Source: Plastoroseomonas arctica
GTDB taxonomy: Bacteria > Pseudomonadota > Alphaproteobacteria > Acetobacterales > Acetobacteraceae
Length of the DNA: 64,000 nucleotides
Reading direction: 5' to 3'
NCBI RefSeq assembly: GCF_018128965.1
Contig: NZ_JAAEDH010000019.1
Coordinates: 34,247-98,246, forward strand
The number at the start of each line of letters is the position of its first letter. The first letter of the stretch is position 1. This document shows, piece after piece, positions 1 through 8,256 of the stretch. The notes beneath the pieces are model-generated. The model saw nothing but the letters and a program-made list of their open reading frames with translations, was not told the origin of the DNA and did not search any database. The translations under genes were made by a program, and so were the position numbers.

Positions 1-2512
1 CTCGCGATCGAATTTCGCGCACCCGCACCCACTTCTCCGCCAAGGCTTCATCGCGCCAGCCTTCTGGCACGAAGGGGAAGTCCAGCAGATGAATGCTGCC
101 CTCATCATCGGGGAAACGCGCCAGCCAAGCTTCCTCCGCGGTGAAGGCCAGCACCGGGGCGAACCAGGCGCACAGGCAGCGGTGCAAAACATCAAGGACC
201 GTGCGGGCCGAACGGCGACGCAGGCTGTCCGGCGCGTCGCAGTACAGCGCGTCCTTGCGGATGTCGAAGTAGAAGGCGCTCAGATCCGAATTGCAGAAAT
301 CATGCAGGGCGGGAACCACGCCCGACCAGTCGTAGGAGGACGCAGCTTCGCGCATGCGCGCATCCAGCTCGGAGACCCGATGCAGCACCCAGCGCTCCAG
401 CTCCGGCAGCTCGGCATAGGCGACCGTCTCGGCGTCGGTGAAGCCATCGAGACTGCCGAGCAGCCAGCGCAGCGTGTTGCGGATGCGCCGGTACAGCTCC
501 GCCTGCTGCTTCAGGATCTCCGGACCGATCCGAAGGTCCAGCGCAGTGTCGGAATTCATCACCCACAGGCGCAGGATGTCCGCGCCATACTGCTCCGTCA
601 CCTGCTGCGGCGCGGTGACATTGCCGAGCGATTTCGACATCTTCCGCCCCTGCTCGTCGAGCACGAAGCCATGCGTCAGCACCGCCTTGAACGGGGCCAC
701 GCCATTGGCGCCGATGCTCTCGAGCAGCGAGGAATTGAACCAGCCGCGATGCTGGTCGGACCCTTCCAGATACAGATCCGCCGGGAAGGGCATGCCGCGC
801 GCCTTCAGCACGAAGGCATGGGTGGACCCGCTCTCGAACCAGACATCGACGATGTCCATGATCTGCTCGTAATCGGCGGCGTCGCGGCCCTCGCCCAGGA
901 ACCGCTGCGCGGCGCCGGGCTTGTACCAGGCATCCGCCCCTTCTTCCGCGAAGGCCGCCACGACACGCGCGATCACCGCGGCATCGCGCAGGGGCTCGCT
1001 GGTCGCCTTGTGCAGGAAGACCGGGATCGGCACGCCCCAGCTGCGCTGCCGGCTGATGCACCAATCGGGCTTGCCGGCGATCATCGCGTGCAGTCGGTTG
1101 CGCCCGGCCTCGGGGACGAATTGCGTCTGCGCGATGGCGTCGAGCGCCTTGGCGCGGATCTGCGTGTCGCCATCCATCGCGATGAACCATTGTGGCGTCG
1201 CGCGGAAGATCACCGGCTTCTTCGAGCGCCAGGAATGCGGGTAGCTGTGCGTCAGCTTCCCCGTCGCGGCGAGCGTGCCGGCCGCGCGCATCGCGTCATA
1301 GACGGCCGTGTGCGCCTTGAAGACGTGCAGCCCCTCGAACCCGGGGGCGTGGACGGTGAAGGTGCCGTCATCATTGACGGTTTCCGGGATCGGCAGGCCG
1401 TTCGCGCGGCCTAGGGCGAAATCGTCCTCGCCATGGCCGGGCGCGATGTGGACGAAGCCGGTGCCGGCATCGGTGGTGACGAAATCGCCGGCAAGAAGTG
1501 GGACGTCGAACTCGTAGCCATGGCCGCGCAGCGGGTGCGCAGCGATCGCGCCGGCGAGCTCGGCGCCCTTGATCAGACGCGCGATGGAATGCGCGCCGAT
1601 GCCGGCATCCTTCTCGAACTGCGGCAGCAAGGGCAGCGCCACCAGCAGCCGGTCACCGACCGACAACAGCGAGCCCTCGGCGACGCTCGCCACATGCACC
1701 AGCGCGTAATCGATCTCATCCCCATACGCGACCGCACGATTGCCCGGCATGGTCCAGGGCGTCGTCGTCCAGATCACGACATCGGCGCCGACCAGATCCT
1801 CCGCGGCCGCGCGCAGCACCCGGAACTTGCCCCACAGCGTGGGCGAGACATGGTCGTGGTATTCGATCTCCGCTTCGGCGAGCGCGGTCTTCTCGACCGG
1901 GCTCCACATCACCGGCCGCAGCCCGCGATACAGCGCCCCGTTCAGCAGGAATTTCCCGATCTCGCCGGCAATCGCCGCCTCGGAGGCGAAATCCATCGTC
2001 GCATAGCGTCCGGCCCAATTGCCCAGCACGCCGAGCCGCGCAAATTCCTCGCGCTGCACGTCCAGCCAATGCGCGGCATAGGCGCGGCACTCGGCGCGGA
2101 AATCCAGCACCGGCACGTCGTCCTTCTTCACCCCGCCCTGGTACTTGCCCTTGGGATCGCGATACTCCTCCTCGACCTTCCACTCGATCGGCAGGCCGTG
2201 GCAGTCCCAGCCGGGCACGTAGTCCGCATCGCGCCCGGCCATCTGCGCCGCACGGTTGATCACGTCCTTCAGGATCTTGTTCAGCGCGTGCCCGATATGG
2301 AGGTTGCCATTCGCATAGGGCGGCCCGTCATGCAGGATGAAGGGCGTGCGGCCGTTCGACTGTTCGCGCAGCCGCTCCCACAGCCTGATCCGCGTCCAGC
2401 GCTCGAGCATCGCGGGCTCGCGCTTGGGCAGGTCGCCGCGCATCGGGAAGGGCGTGGTCGGCAGGAAGACGGTGCCGCGGTAGTCGCGAGGCTCGGAGGG
2501 TGCGTCGTTCAT
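1..2512 (-). CDS. ileS: Isoleucyl-tRNA synthetase (C-terminus beyond window)
   Basis: Charges tRNA-Ile with isoleucine in the cytoplasm; class I aminoacyl-tRNA synthetase. Reading the minus strand from the ATG at 2512, the product carries the HIGH motif at residues 72-75 (preceded by DGPPYANGN) and KMSKS at about residue 624 (bases 629-643). The editing-domain stretch WTTTPWTMPGN lies between them. About 837 residues are inside the window; the family is usually about 930-970 residues, so the anticodon-binding and C-terminal end lie to the left of base 1. The 268 bp upstream separate it from a divergently transcribed hydrolase gene and would hold both promoters. Identification is secure. Confidence 0.97.
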   Translation of the reverse strand, partial: MNDAPSEPRDYRGTVFLPTTPFPMRGDLPKREPAMLERWTRIRLWERLREQSNGRTPFILHDGPPYANGNLHIGHALNKILKDVINRAAQMAGRDADYVPGWDCHGLPIEWKVEEEYRDPKGKYQGGVKKDDVPVLDFRAECRAYAAHWLDVQREEFARLGVLGNWAGRYATMDFASEAAIAGEIGKFLLNGALYRGLRPVMWSPVEKTALAEAEIEYHDHVSPTLWGKFRVLRAAAEDLVGADVVIWTTTPWTMPGNRAVAYGDEIDYALVHVASVAEGSLLSVGDRLLVALPLLPQFEKDAGIGAHSIARLIKGAELAGAIAAHPLRGHGYEFDVPLLAGDFVTTDAGTGFVHIAPGHGEDDFALGRANGLPIPETVNDDGTFTVHAPGFEGLHVFKAHTAVYDAMRAAGTLAATGKLTHSYPHSWRSKKPVIFRATPQWFIAMDGDTQIRAKALDAIAQTQFVPEAGRNRLHAMIAGKPDWCISRQRSWGVPIPVFLHKATSEPLRDAAVIARVVAAFAEEGADAWYKPGAAQRFLGEGRDAADYEQIMDIVDVWFESGSTHAFVLKARGMPFPADLYLEGSDQHRGWFNSSLLESIGANGVAPFKAVLTHGFVLDEQGRKMSKSLGNVTAPQQVTEQYGADILRLWVMNSDTALDLRIGPEILKQQAELYRRIRNTLRWLLGSLDGFTDAETVAYAELPELERWVLHRVSELDARMREAASSYDWSGVVPALHDFCNSDLSAFYFDIRKDALYCDAPDSLRRRSARTVLDVLHRCLCAWFAPVLAFTAEEAWLARFPDDEGSIHLLDFPFVPEGWRDEALAEKWVRVREIRSR

Positions 2513-2780
2513 GGGGCCTGGTGTCTCAAACCGCCGGCAGGCGGCGGGTCAACGGTTGCACGTGGCGGCGGGGCCGGCCCCTGTCAGGGGGCCGAGGCCG
2601 TAATTCGCGCTATGCGTGCCGGTGCCATGGCAGCCTTATGGGGAGGTGGCGCGCGTGAGGTCAAGCACGCAGGCGTGTCGGCAGGTCCCCATTGACCGAT
2701 CATTCTTTAAGCGTTTCCATCCCGTCCGGCCTCTCGCCGCGCGAACCCGCGCCGGCTCACTGGCGCATGGAGGCTTTGGC

Positions 2781-3530
2781 ATGATCCTCGGCATCGAAGG
2801 CACTGGCTCCCAGGATTGGGGCAATGAGGATCTCAACCGCACCTTCGTGCGCCGCATCATGCACCATACCCGCCTGCGCCCGGCCAGCTACTTCATCGGC
2901 CCCAGCAAATCCGGCAATGACGGCGCGGAGATCATGGACAAGGCCGAGATCACGCTGAGGAACGGCGCCCATAACGGCCCGATCGTCCTGGTCGGCTACT
3001 CCCGCGGCGCCGCCTACTGCATGGAGATCGCTAGGCGCTTCAAGAACCCGATCGACGTGCTGGTGATGTTCGATGCCGTCGCCCGGCAATCCGACGTGAA
3101 TCTGCCGGAGAAGGTGCCATCCAACGTCAAGCGCTGCTTCCATGCCATTCGCGACCCGCGCGCGGGGTCCCGCTACTTCTTCCAGAATGTCGGCCTGGTC
3201 TGCGAATCCCGCGCGACGCATTTCGAGCATGCGATGTTCTTCGGCTCCCACGGCGCGGTCGGCGGTACCTTCTACAACGCGGCGGAGGAAGAGAGCGGCA
3301 ACACCGCCGGCAACGCGGTGATGACGGTCGACGACCGGCAACTCCTGAATATCCCGCGCCAGCCTGTGACCAACCTGCAGCAGGACCACAAATGCACCCA
3401 TGACGTCGCGACCTGGATGTGGCCGTTCCTGCTGCGCTGGGGCGTGCTGCAGGGCAACCCGAGCCCCTTTGATTTCGCGCCCGACTTCAAGGGCAGTCGC
3501 GTCGCGGGAATGAGGAACGTGATCCATTAA
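2781..3530 (+). CDS. Compact alpha/beta hydrolase, DUF2235-like
   Basis: Predicted 249-residue cytoplasmic serine hydrolase. The nucleophile elbow is G-Y-S-R-G with Ser74. A following strand ends in MFDAV (Asp98), and FGSHGAVGG near His157 matches the position of the catalytic His in the DUF2235/Tle1-type fold. The start at 2781 is chosen because GGAGG lies at 2769-2773; an upstream in-frame extension to 2616 has no such signal. There is no signal peptide. Family members include type VI secretion phospholipases, but no hcp, vgrG or immunity gene is nearby, so the substrate is unknown. The assignment to the DUF2235-like group comes from motif layout only. Confidence 0.6.
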   Translation: MILGIEGTGSQDWGNEDLNRTFVRRIMHHTRLRPASYFIGPSKSGNDGAEIMDKAEITLRNGAHNGPIVLVGYSRGAAYCMEIARRFKNPIDVLVMFDAVARQSDVNLPEKVPSNVKRCFHAIRDPRAGSRYFFQNVGLVCESRATHFEHAMFFGSHGAVGGTFYNAAEEESGNTAGNAVMTVDDRQLLNIPRQPVTNLQQDHKCTHDVATWMWPFLLRWGVLQGNPSPFDFAPDFKGSRVAGMRNVIH

Positions 3531-3540
3531 AGACAAGGCT

Positions 3541-3667
3541 GTGGAAAAGAATTTCCCCAGACCCCATTCTTTTATTTTTGATTTCTTGGTGCTGGTTGTG
3601 AGAATGCACCAATAGATAAAAAAGAAAGAATGGGGGCTGGGGGAAATTCATTTCCCCCATGCTGTCG
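3541..3667. repeat. Palindromic intergenic element, short class, copy A
   Basis: Long imperfect inverted repeat filling the gap between two convergent genes. The left arm (about 3544-3592) and right arm (about 3606-3658) pair around a TTGGTGCTGG core. The right end holds a near-perfect palindrome at 3639-3658 (GGGGGAAAT, TC, ATTTCCCCC). On the minus strand this hairpin follows the ribF stop within 12 bases and is followed by a T-rich tract, so it could terminate ribF transcription; the left arm could serve the hydrolase gene. The head next to ribF (TGACGACAGCATGG on the minus strand) is identical to the head of the copy at 13910. Confidence 0.75.
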
Positions 3668-4600
3668 TCAGAGCAGCCCCAGCACCCGCCGCGCATTCAC
3701 CGCATCCTCCGCGATCGCGACCTTCAGCGCCTCCAGCCCATCGAACTTCGCGTCCGGGCGCAGGAAGTGCAGCAGCTCCACCGCCATGACTTTCCCGTAG
3801 AGATCGCCCGAGAAGTCGAACAGATACGTCTCCAGCCGCGTCTGCGGGTCACCGCCCAGCGTCGGGCGCCGGCCGATATTCGCCACCCCCGGCACCACTT
3901 GGCCATCGGGTAGCCGGGCGCGCACCGCATAGACGCCGCGCGCCGGCTCCAGGTGGCGTCCGATCCACATGTTCGCCGTCGGCCAGCCCAGCACCCGGCC
4001 AAGCTTGTCGCCATGCACGACCTCGCTCTCGATCGCCCAGGGATGGCCGAGCATCTCCGCCGCCCGGTCGGGATAGCCATCCTGCAAGGCGCGACGGATG
4101 CGGGTGGAGGTGATCGGCCCCCCCGCATCGCTCACCGCTGGCACGATGGACAAGCCGATGCCGCGCTTCTCCGCCTCGCGCGCCAGGAACGCCACGTCGC
4201 CGCCGCGGCGATGGCCAAAGGCGAAATCCGCCCCGCAGGCCAGGTGCTTCGCGCCGATCCCGCGATGCAGCACCTGCTCCACGAAATCCTCCGCCGTCAT
4301 CGCCGCGAGGTCTGCGTCGAAGGCCAGCGCATGGACGTCGCGCGCGCCCTCCGCCCCCAGCGCAGCAACCTTCGCCGGCAGCAGGGTGAGGCGGAACGGC
4401 GGGTCGTCGGGGCGGAAATGCTCGCGCGGATGCGGCTCGAAGGTCAGCGCCTGCAAGGGACGCTCGGGGCGCGCCGCATGCGCCGCGCGCAGCACGGCGC
4501 GATGGCCCAGATGCACGCCGTCGAAATTGCCCAGAGCCACGGTGCCGCCGCGGGCGCTTTCCGGGGTCGCGCGCCAATCCGTGTGAAGGGTCGCGCTCAT
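3668..4600 (-). CDS. ribF: Bifunctional riboflavin kinase / FAD synthetase
   Basis: Makes FMN from riboflavin and FAD from FMN in the cytoplasm. The 310-residue product begins with the FAD-synthetase nucleotidyltransferase domain (GNFDGVHLGH at 24-33; ISSTR-like motif here ITSTRIRRAL) and ends with the riboflavin-kinase domain (GRVLGWPTANM, then YGKVMAVELL). The length is typical of the family. Its ATG overlaps the stop of the upstream LOG-family gene by four bases (4597-4600), so the two are translationally coupled. The stop codon lies at the edge of a palindromic repeat. Identification is secure. Confidence 0.96.
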   Translation of the reverse strand: MSATLHTDWRATPESARGGTVALGNFDGVHLGHRAVLRAAHAARPERPLQALTFEPHPREHFRPDDPPFRLTLLPAKVAALGAEGARDVHALAFDADLAAMTAEDFVEQVLHRGIGAKHLACGADFAFGHRRGGDVAFLAREAEKRGIGLSIVPAVSDAGGPITSTRIRRALQDGYPDRAAEMLGHPWAIESEVVHGDKLGRVLGWPTANMWIGRHLEPARGVYAVRARLPDGQVVPGVANIGRRPTLGGDPQTRLETYLFDFSGDLYGKVMAVELLHFLRPDAKFDGLEALKVAIAEDAVNARRVLGLL

Positions 4601-5184
4601 TCTTCCCCCGGCAACAGCCAGCGCGGCACCAGGGGCGGAACGAAGCTGGCCAGCCGGTCGAGCGCGCTCTCGGCATCGGGTTCCACCTGCGCCAGCACCC
4701 GTGTCTCCGCGCGCAAGAAACCCTCCGTCAGCATGTGGTCGAAGGCGGACAGCAGCGGTTGCCAGTACCCCGCCGTGTCGATGAACACCGCCGGCTTGCG
4801 GTGGATGCCCAGCTGCAACCAGGTCAGCACCTCCACCACCTCCTCCAGCGTGCCATAGCCGCCCGGCAGCACCGCGAAGCCGTCCGACAGCTCCGCCATC
4901 ATCGCCTTGCGCTCATGCATGGTGGCGACCACGCGCAGATCCACCCGCCCGCGATGCCCGGCCTCGCGCGCCAGCAGCCCGTGCGGGATGATGCCGATCA
5001 CCTCGCCGCCGGCCTCGATCACCGCATCCGACACCGCGCCCATCATGCCGATCGCGCCGCCGCCATAGACCAGCCCGATGCCGCGCGCGGCCATCGCCCG
5101 GCCGAGTGCCACCGCCGCCTCCCGATACACGGGCTTGTTGCCGATCGCCGCGCCGCAGAAGACACAGATGCGTTTCAGGGTCAT
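4597..5184 (-). CDS. LOG-family (TIGR00730) nucleoside-5'-monophosphate phosphoribohydrolase
   Basis: A 195-residue Rossmann-type protein with the family signature PGGYGTLEE at 107-115 and a glycine-rich GGGAIGMMGAVSDA loop near residue 41. Characterised members release the base from cytokinin riboside 5'-monophosphates or from AMP; the substrate here cannot be told from sequence. It is the first gene of a two-gene unit with ribF (four-base overlap). It is divergent from the M20 peptidase gene that starts at 5266, leaving about 80 bp for both promoters. Confidence 0.88.
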   Translation of the reverse strand: MTLKRICVFCGAAIGNKPVYREAAVALGRAMAARGIGLVYGGGAIGMMGAVSDAVIEAGGEVIGIIPHGLLAREAGHRGRVDLRVVATMHERKAMMAELSDGFAVLPGGYGTLEEVVEVLTWLQLGIHRKPAVFIDTAGYWQPLLSAFDHMLTEGFLRAETRVLAQVEPDAESALDRLASFVPPLVPRWLLPGEE

Positions 5185-5265
5185 GCCCGAGCGATACCGG
5201 CGGGGCTTGCGCCAGACAAGGGCCGTCCTACCCTGATGGCCTCACGCGACAGGACCCTTGTTCCC

Positions 5266-6396
5266 ATGCCCAGCACCGATATCGGCACCTCCGAGCGCAT
5301 CCTCGCGGAGCTGCGGGGTTGGGTGGAACACGAAACCCCCACCACCGACGCCCGCGCCGTCAGTGCCCTAACCGCCCGCTGCGCCGCCGAACTCGAAGCC
5401 GTGGGTGCCGCCATCACCCTCATCCCAGGCCGCGGCGGCTACGGCGACAACCTGGTCGCCCGCACGCCCGGCACCGGCAAGCCGGTGCTCGTCGCCGGCC
5501 ACCTCGACACCGTCTGGGACCACGGCACGCTCACCAGCTCCATGCCCTTCCGCATCGAGGGCGACAAAGCCCATGGGCCGGGCATCTACGACATGAAGGC
5601 CGGCAGCTTCGCCGCCTTCCACGCCGTGCGCGAAATCCTGCGCCAGAAAACGCCCACCAAGCGCCCCATCACCCTGCTGCTGACCCCGGACGAGGAAGTC
5701 GGCAGCCCCACCAGCCGCGCCCTCATCGAGGCCGAAGCCCAAAGATCCTGCGCCGTACTCATCCCCGAACCCGCCGGCATCGGCGGCTCTTGCGTCACCG
5801 CACGCAAAGGCGTCGGTCGCTTCGTGATGCGCATCAACGGCCGGTCCGCCCATGCCGGCGGCAACTGGCAGGATGGCCGCAGCGCCGTCGTGGCCCTCGC
5901 CCAGCGCATCCTCGCCATCCACGCGCTGACCGACCTTGAAGCTGGCACCACCACCAACTGCGCCCCCATCTGGGGCGGCACCCGTCCCAACGTCATCCCC
6001 CCCGAGGCCGGCTGCGAAATCGACTTCCGCGTCGCCACCCTCGAAGCCGCCGACAAACTCATCGCCCAGATCATGGCCATGGCCACCGACCACGACGGCA
6101 TCACCATCACCATCGAGGGTGGCCTTAACCGTCCCCCCATGGTCGAAACCCCCGCCGCCCTCGCCCTCTACGACCAGGCCAAAATTCTCGCCCAAACCCA
6201 CGGCTACAATCTGCCCAAGCAATACCGCGGCGGCGGCTCCGACGGGAACTTCTCGGCCGCCCTGGGCATCCCCACCCTGGACGGCCTCGGCTGCACCGGT
6301 GCCGGAGCCCATGCCCCCTTCGAACACATCATCTGGGCCGACCTGGCGCCCCGCTGCGCAACCCTGTGCGGGCTGCTGGAGACGGTGGAGGGGTAG
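5266..6396 (+). CDS. M20 metallopeptidase, glutamate carboxypeptidase type
   Basis: Predicted zinc hydrolase of the M20A/CPG2 group, cutting C-terminal acidic residues or N-acyl amino acids. In the 376-residue product His79 and Asp81 (GHLDTV) and Asp109 (YDMKAG) match metal ligands; Glu143-Glu144 (DEEVGS) provide the general base and a ligand; GRSAHAG marks the dimerisation domain; a final His lies in AHAPFEH. The ATG at 5266 was preferred to one 30 bases upstream because AGGA sits about 11 bases before it. No signal peptide, so cytoplasmic. The stop is followed directly by a long inverted repeat. Confidence 0.88.
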   Translation: MPSTDIGTSERILAELRGWVEHETPTTDARAVSALTARCAAELEAVGAAITLIPGRGGYGDNLVARTPGTGKPVLVAGHLDTVWDHGTLTSSMPFRIEGDKAHGPGIYDMKAGSFAAFHAVREILRQKTPTKRPITLLLTPDEEVGSPTSRALIEAEAQRSCAVLIPEPAGIGGSCVTARKGVGRFVMRINGRSAHAGGNWQDGRSAVVALAQRILAIHALTDLEAGTTTNCAPIWGGTRPNVIPPEAGCEIDFRVATLEAADKLIAQIMAMATDHDGITITIEGGLNRPPMVETPAALALYDQAKILAQTHGYNLPKQYRGGGSDGNFSAALGIPTLDGLGCTGAGAHAPFEHIIWADLAPRCATLCGLLETVEG

Positions 6397-6702
6397 GAAG
6401 GACAGCAAGCATGGAGGCTCCGCCTCCAAACCTCCGCCGGGGATCGTGTCGATCCCCGGACCCCTCCCTTTGTTGGTCCTGGGTCTGGGAAGGGCTGTGC
6501 TTGCTTGAATGGGGCGGGTTGGGGAGGGCGCGCATCGAGGGCGCTGCCATTGGAACAGGGCGCGCCTTGTGCCCCCTCCCCAACCCGCCTCGCCTCCGGC
6601 GAGCCTCAACCCCCTCCCAATCCCAAGAACCAACAGAGGGAGGTCCAGGATCGACACGATCCTGGTGGGGGTTTGGGGGCAAAGCCCCCATGCTTGCTGT
6701 CT
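6397..6702. repeat. Palindromic intergenic element, long class, copy 1
   Basis: About 300 bp inverted repeat directly after the M20 stop codon. The ends match: GACAGCAAGCATG at 6401-6413 against CATGCTTGCTGTC at 6689-6701. Inside each arm lie local hairpins, for example GGAGGCTCCGCCTCC on the left against GGGGGCAAAGCCCCC on the right, and GGGGATCGTGTCGATCCCC against CCAGGATCGACACGATCCTGG's counterpart. Further in, TTGTTGGTCCTGGG pairs with CCCAAGAACCAACA. The arms therefore can fold alone or with each other. The right end contains the ATG of the next gene (6690). It is inverted relative to the copy at 46936. Confidence 0.8.
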
Positions 6703-7559
6703 TCCTCCTCCTCACCCTCCCAGCACTCGCGCAGGTGTTGTTCCCGGCGGGCAGTCCGTTGGGGCTGGCTCCGCCGCCGGGGTATTTTCCGGCCTTGGCG
6801 TTTGCGGGGTTTGCCAATGCGGGTTCGGGCGCGCGGATTTTGTTGGCGGAGCAGCCGGCGATGTCGTTTGCGGTGGCACGCGCCTTGGTGGCGCCGCAGC
6901 GCCAGGGGCTGACGGAGGCGGTGGTTCGCGAGGTGCGGGCGGGCGGGCGCGAGGCTGTGTTGGTGCGCGGCCGGAGGGGGGAGAGTGCGGTGTGGCTGTT
7001 GGCGGCGCCAGGTGCGGATGTGACGGCGTTGGTGACGGTGATGGTGCCGCGCGTGCCGGTGGCGCCTGGTGAGGTGGCGGCGATCGAGGCGTCGTTGCTG
7101 ACGCTGGCGGTGCGGCCCGTGGATCTTGCGGCGGCGCGGGCGGCGCTGCCGTTTGCGTTCGACGAGGTGGCGCCATTGCGGTTTCGCCAGTCGGTGGGCG
7201 GTGCGGCGGCGGTGTTGTTACCTGATGAGGTGGGGCTGGATGACGCGGCGGCGCCGCGGCTGACGATTGCGACGTCGCTGGCGGCGACGCCGCCGCCGGC
7301 GGATCGGCGGCGCGCGGCGGAGGCAGCGCTGGTTGGCACCTTGCCTGGTGTGCGGCTCGAGGGTGGCGGCACGCTGCGCCTCGGGGCCACGGAGGCGGTG
7401 GTGCTGGAGGGGCGGCTGGGCGCCCGCCGGGTGCGGCAATGGGTGTTGTTCTTCGAGCGCGGCGGCACGCTGCGGGTATTGGCGGAGGCTCCGGCGACGG
7501 AGTTCGCGCGGTTGTTGCCGGCCTTCGAGCGGGTGGTGGAGTCGATCAGGCGGCCGTGA
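6690..7559 (+). CDS. Exported protein of unknown function
   Basis: 289 residues beginning with a short signal peptide (MLAVFLLLTLPALA, cut before Gln15), so probably periplasmic. I do not recognise the family. The mature part is Ala/Val/Arg-rich, without cysteines apart from none obvious, and has alternating strand-like segments (for example EAVLVRGRRGESAVWLL, VVLEGRLGARRVRQWVLFF), which suggest a beta-rich fold. The ATG lies inside the terminal arm of the preceding inverted repeat, which also encodes the first residues of the signal peptide. In-frame sequence continues upstream through the repeat but lacks protein character. Its 3' end faces the DUF1345 gene on the other strand. Confidence 0.6.
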   Translation: MLAVFLLLTLPALAQVLFPAGSPLGLAPPPGYFPALAFAGFANAGSGARILLAEQPAMSFAVARALVAPQRQGLTEAVVREVRAGGREAVLVRGRRGESAVWLLAAPGADVTALVTVMVPRVPVAPGEVAAIEASLLTLAVRPVDLAAARAALPFAFDEVAPLRFRQSVGGAAAVLLPDEVGLDDAAAPRLTIATSLAATPPPADRRRAAEAALVGTLPGVRLEGGGTLRLGATEAVVLEGRLGARRVRQWVLFFERGGTLRVLAEAPATEFARLLPAFERVVESIRRP

Positions 7560-7568
7560 CGTCGCCGA

Positions 7569-8213
7569 TCATTTCACCAGGCCGGAGGTCAGGTTCACCG
7601 TCATCGCCACGATGACCACGTTGAACAGGAACGACACCAGCGCGTGGACCAGCGTCAGGCGCCGGATGTCGCGTGCGGAGACGTCGACGTCCGACGTCTG
7701 GAAGGTCATGCCTATGGTGAAGGCGAAGTAGAGGAAATCGGTGAAGTCCGGCGGCTCCTTGCCGGGGAAATCCAGGCCGCCATCCTGCTGCCAGTATTCA
7801 TGCGCGTAGCGCACCGCGAACAGCATCTGCACGAAGGTCCAGGAGATCGCGATGGTGCCGATCGCGAGGCTGATCTCAAAAGGGCCGGCATCGTCGTGAT
7901 GCAGCACCAGGTACCACATGACGCCGCCGAGCGAGGCGATGGCCGCGGCGAGGCTGCCGCAGAGCACCGCAGTTTCGCCTTCGTCGAGCTGTTCGGCGCG
8001 GCGGCGGATGCTTTCGGGCGTCGCGCGCGTCATGGCGTAGCCGGTGAGTGCCATGTGCGTCACGGCGGCGCCGCACCAGCCGAGCAGGAGTGAATTGGCC
8101 AGCTCCGCGATGAAGCCGTGCGCGATGACGCCGAGCACCAGGCCGACGCCGGCGGCGACGAGGAGGTAGGGGCGGTGGCGGAGCCCGAGGCGCATCACGC
8201 CGCCGGCGTCCAT
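7569..8213 (-). CDS. DUF1345 family inner-membrane protein
   Basis: 214-residue membrane protein. Hydrophobic segments occur at about 19-33, 38-55, 84-105, 117-133 and 189-208, with a conserved-looking loop FTDFLYFAFTIGMTFQTSDV typical of DUF1345. The function of the family is not established; the loop resembles pore-loop or channel-like sequences but that is only suggestive. It lies 43 bases downstream of the flavoprotein gene on the same strand and may share its transcript. A second start six codons in (8195) is equally possible. Confidence 0.8.
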   Translation of the reverse strand: MDAGGVMRLGLRHRPYLLVAAGVGLVLGVIAHGFIAELANSLLLGWCGAAVTHMALTGYAMTRATPESIRRRAEQLDEGETAVLCGSLAAAIASLGGVMWYLVLHHDDAGPFEISLAIGTIAISWTFVQMLFAVRYAHEYWQQDGGLDFPGKEPPDFTDFLYFAFTIGMTFQTSDVDVSARDIRRLTLVHALVSFLFNVVIVAMTVNLTSGLVK

Positions 8214-8256
8214 GCGAAGCGGACCGCGTGCGCGTCACCGAAAGAAGGATGCGTCA

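Noticed and set aside
2692..2720. Sigma-70 promoter with TTGACC before the hydrolase gene
   Set aside because: A plausible -35 is present but nothing like a -10 lies 16-18 bases after it.
2781..3530. Type VI secretion lipase effector
   Set aside because: No hcp, vgrG, PAAR or immunity gene nearby; motif similarity alone is not enough.
6366..6689. N-terminal extension of the exported protein through the inverted repeat
   Set aside because: The extended frame has no protein character and would hide a good signal peptide that starts at 6690.
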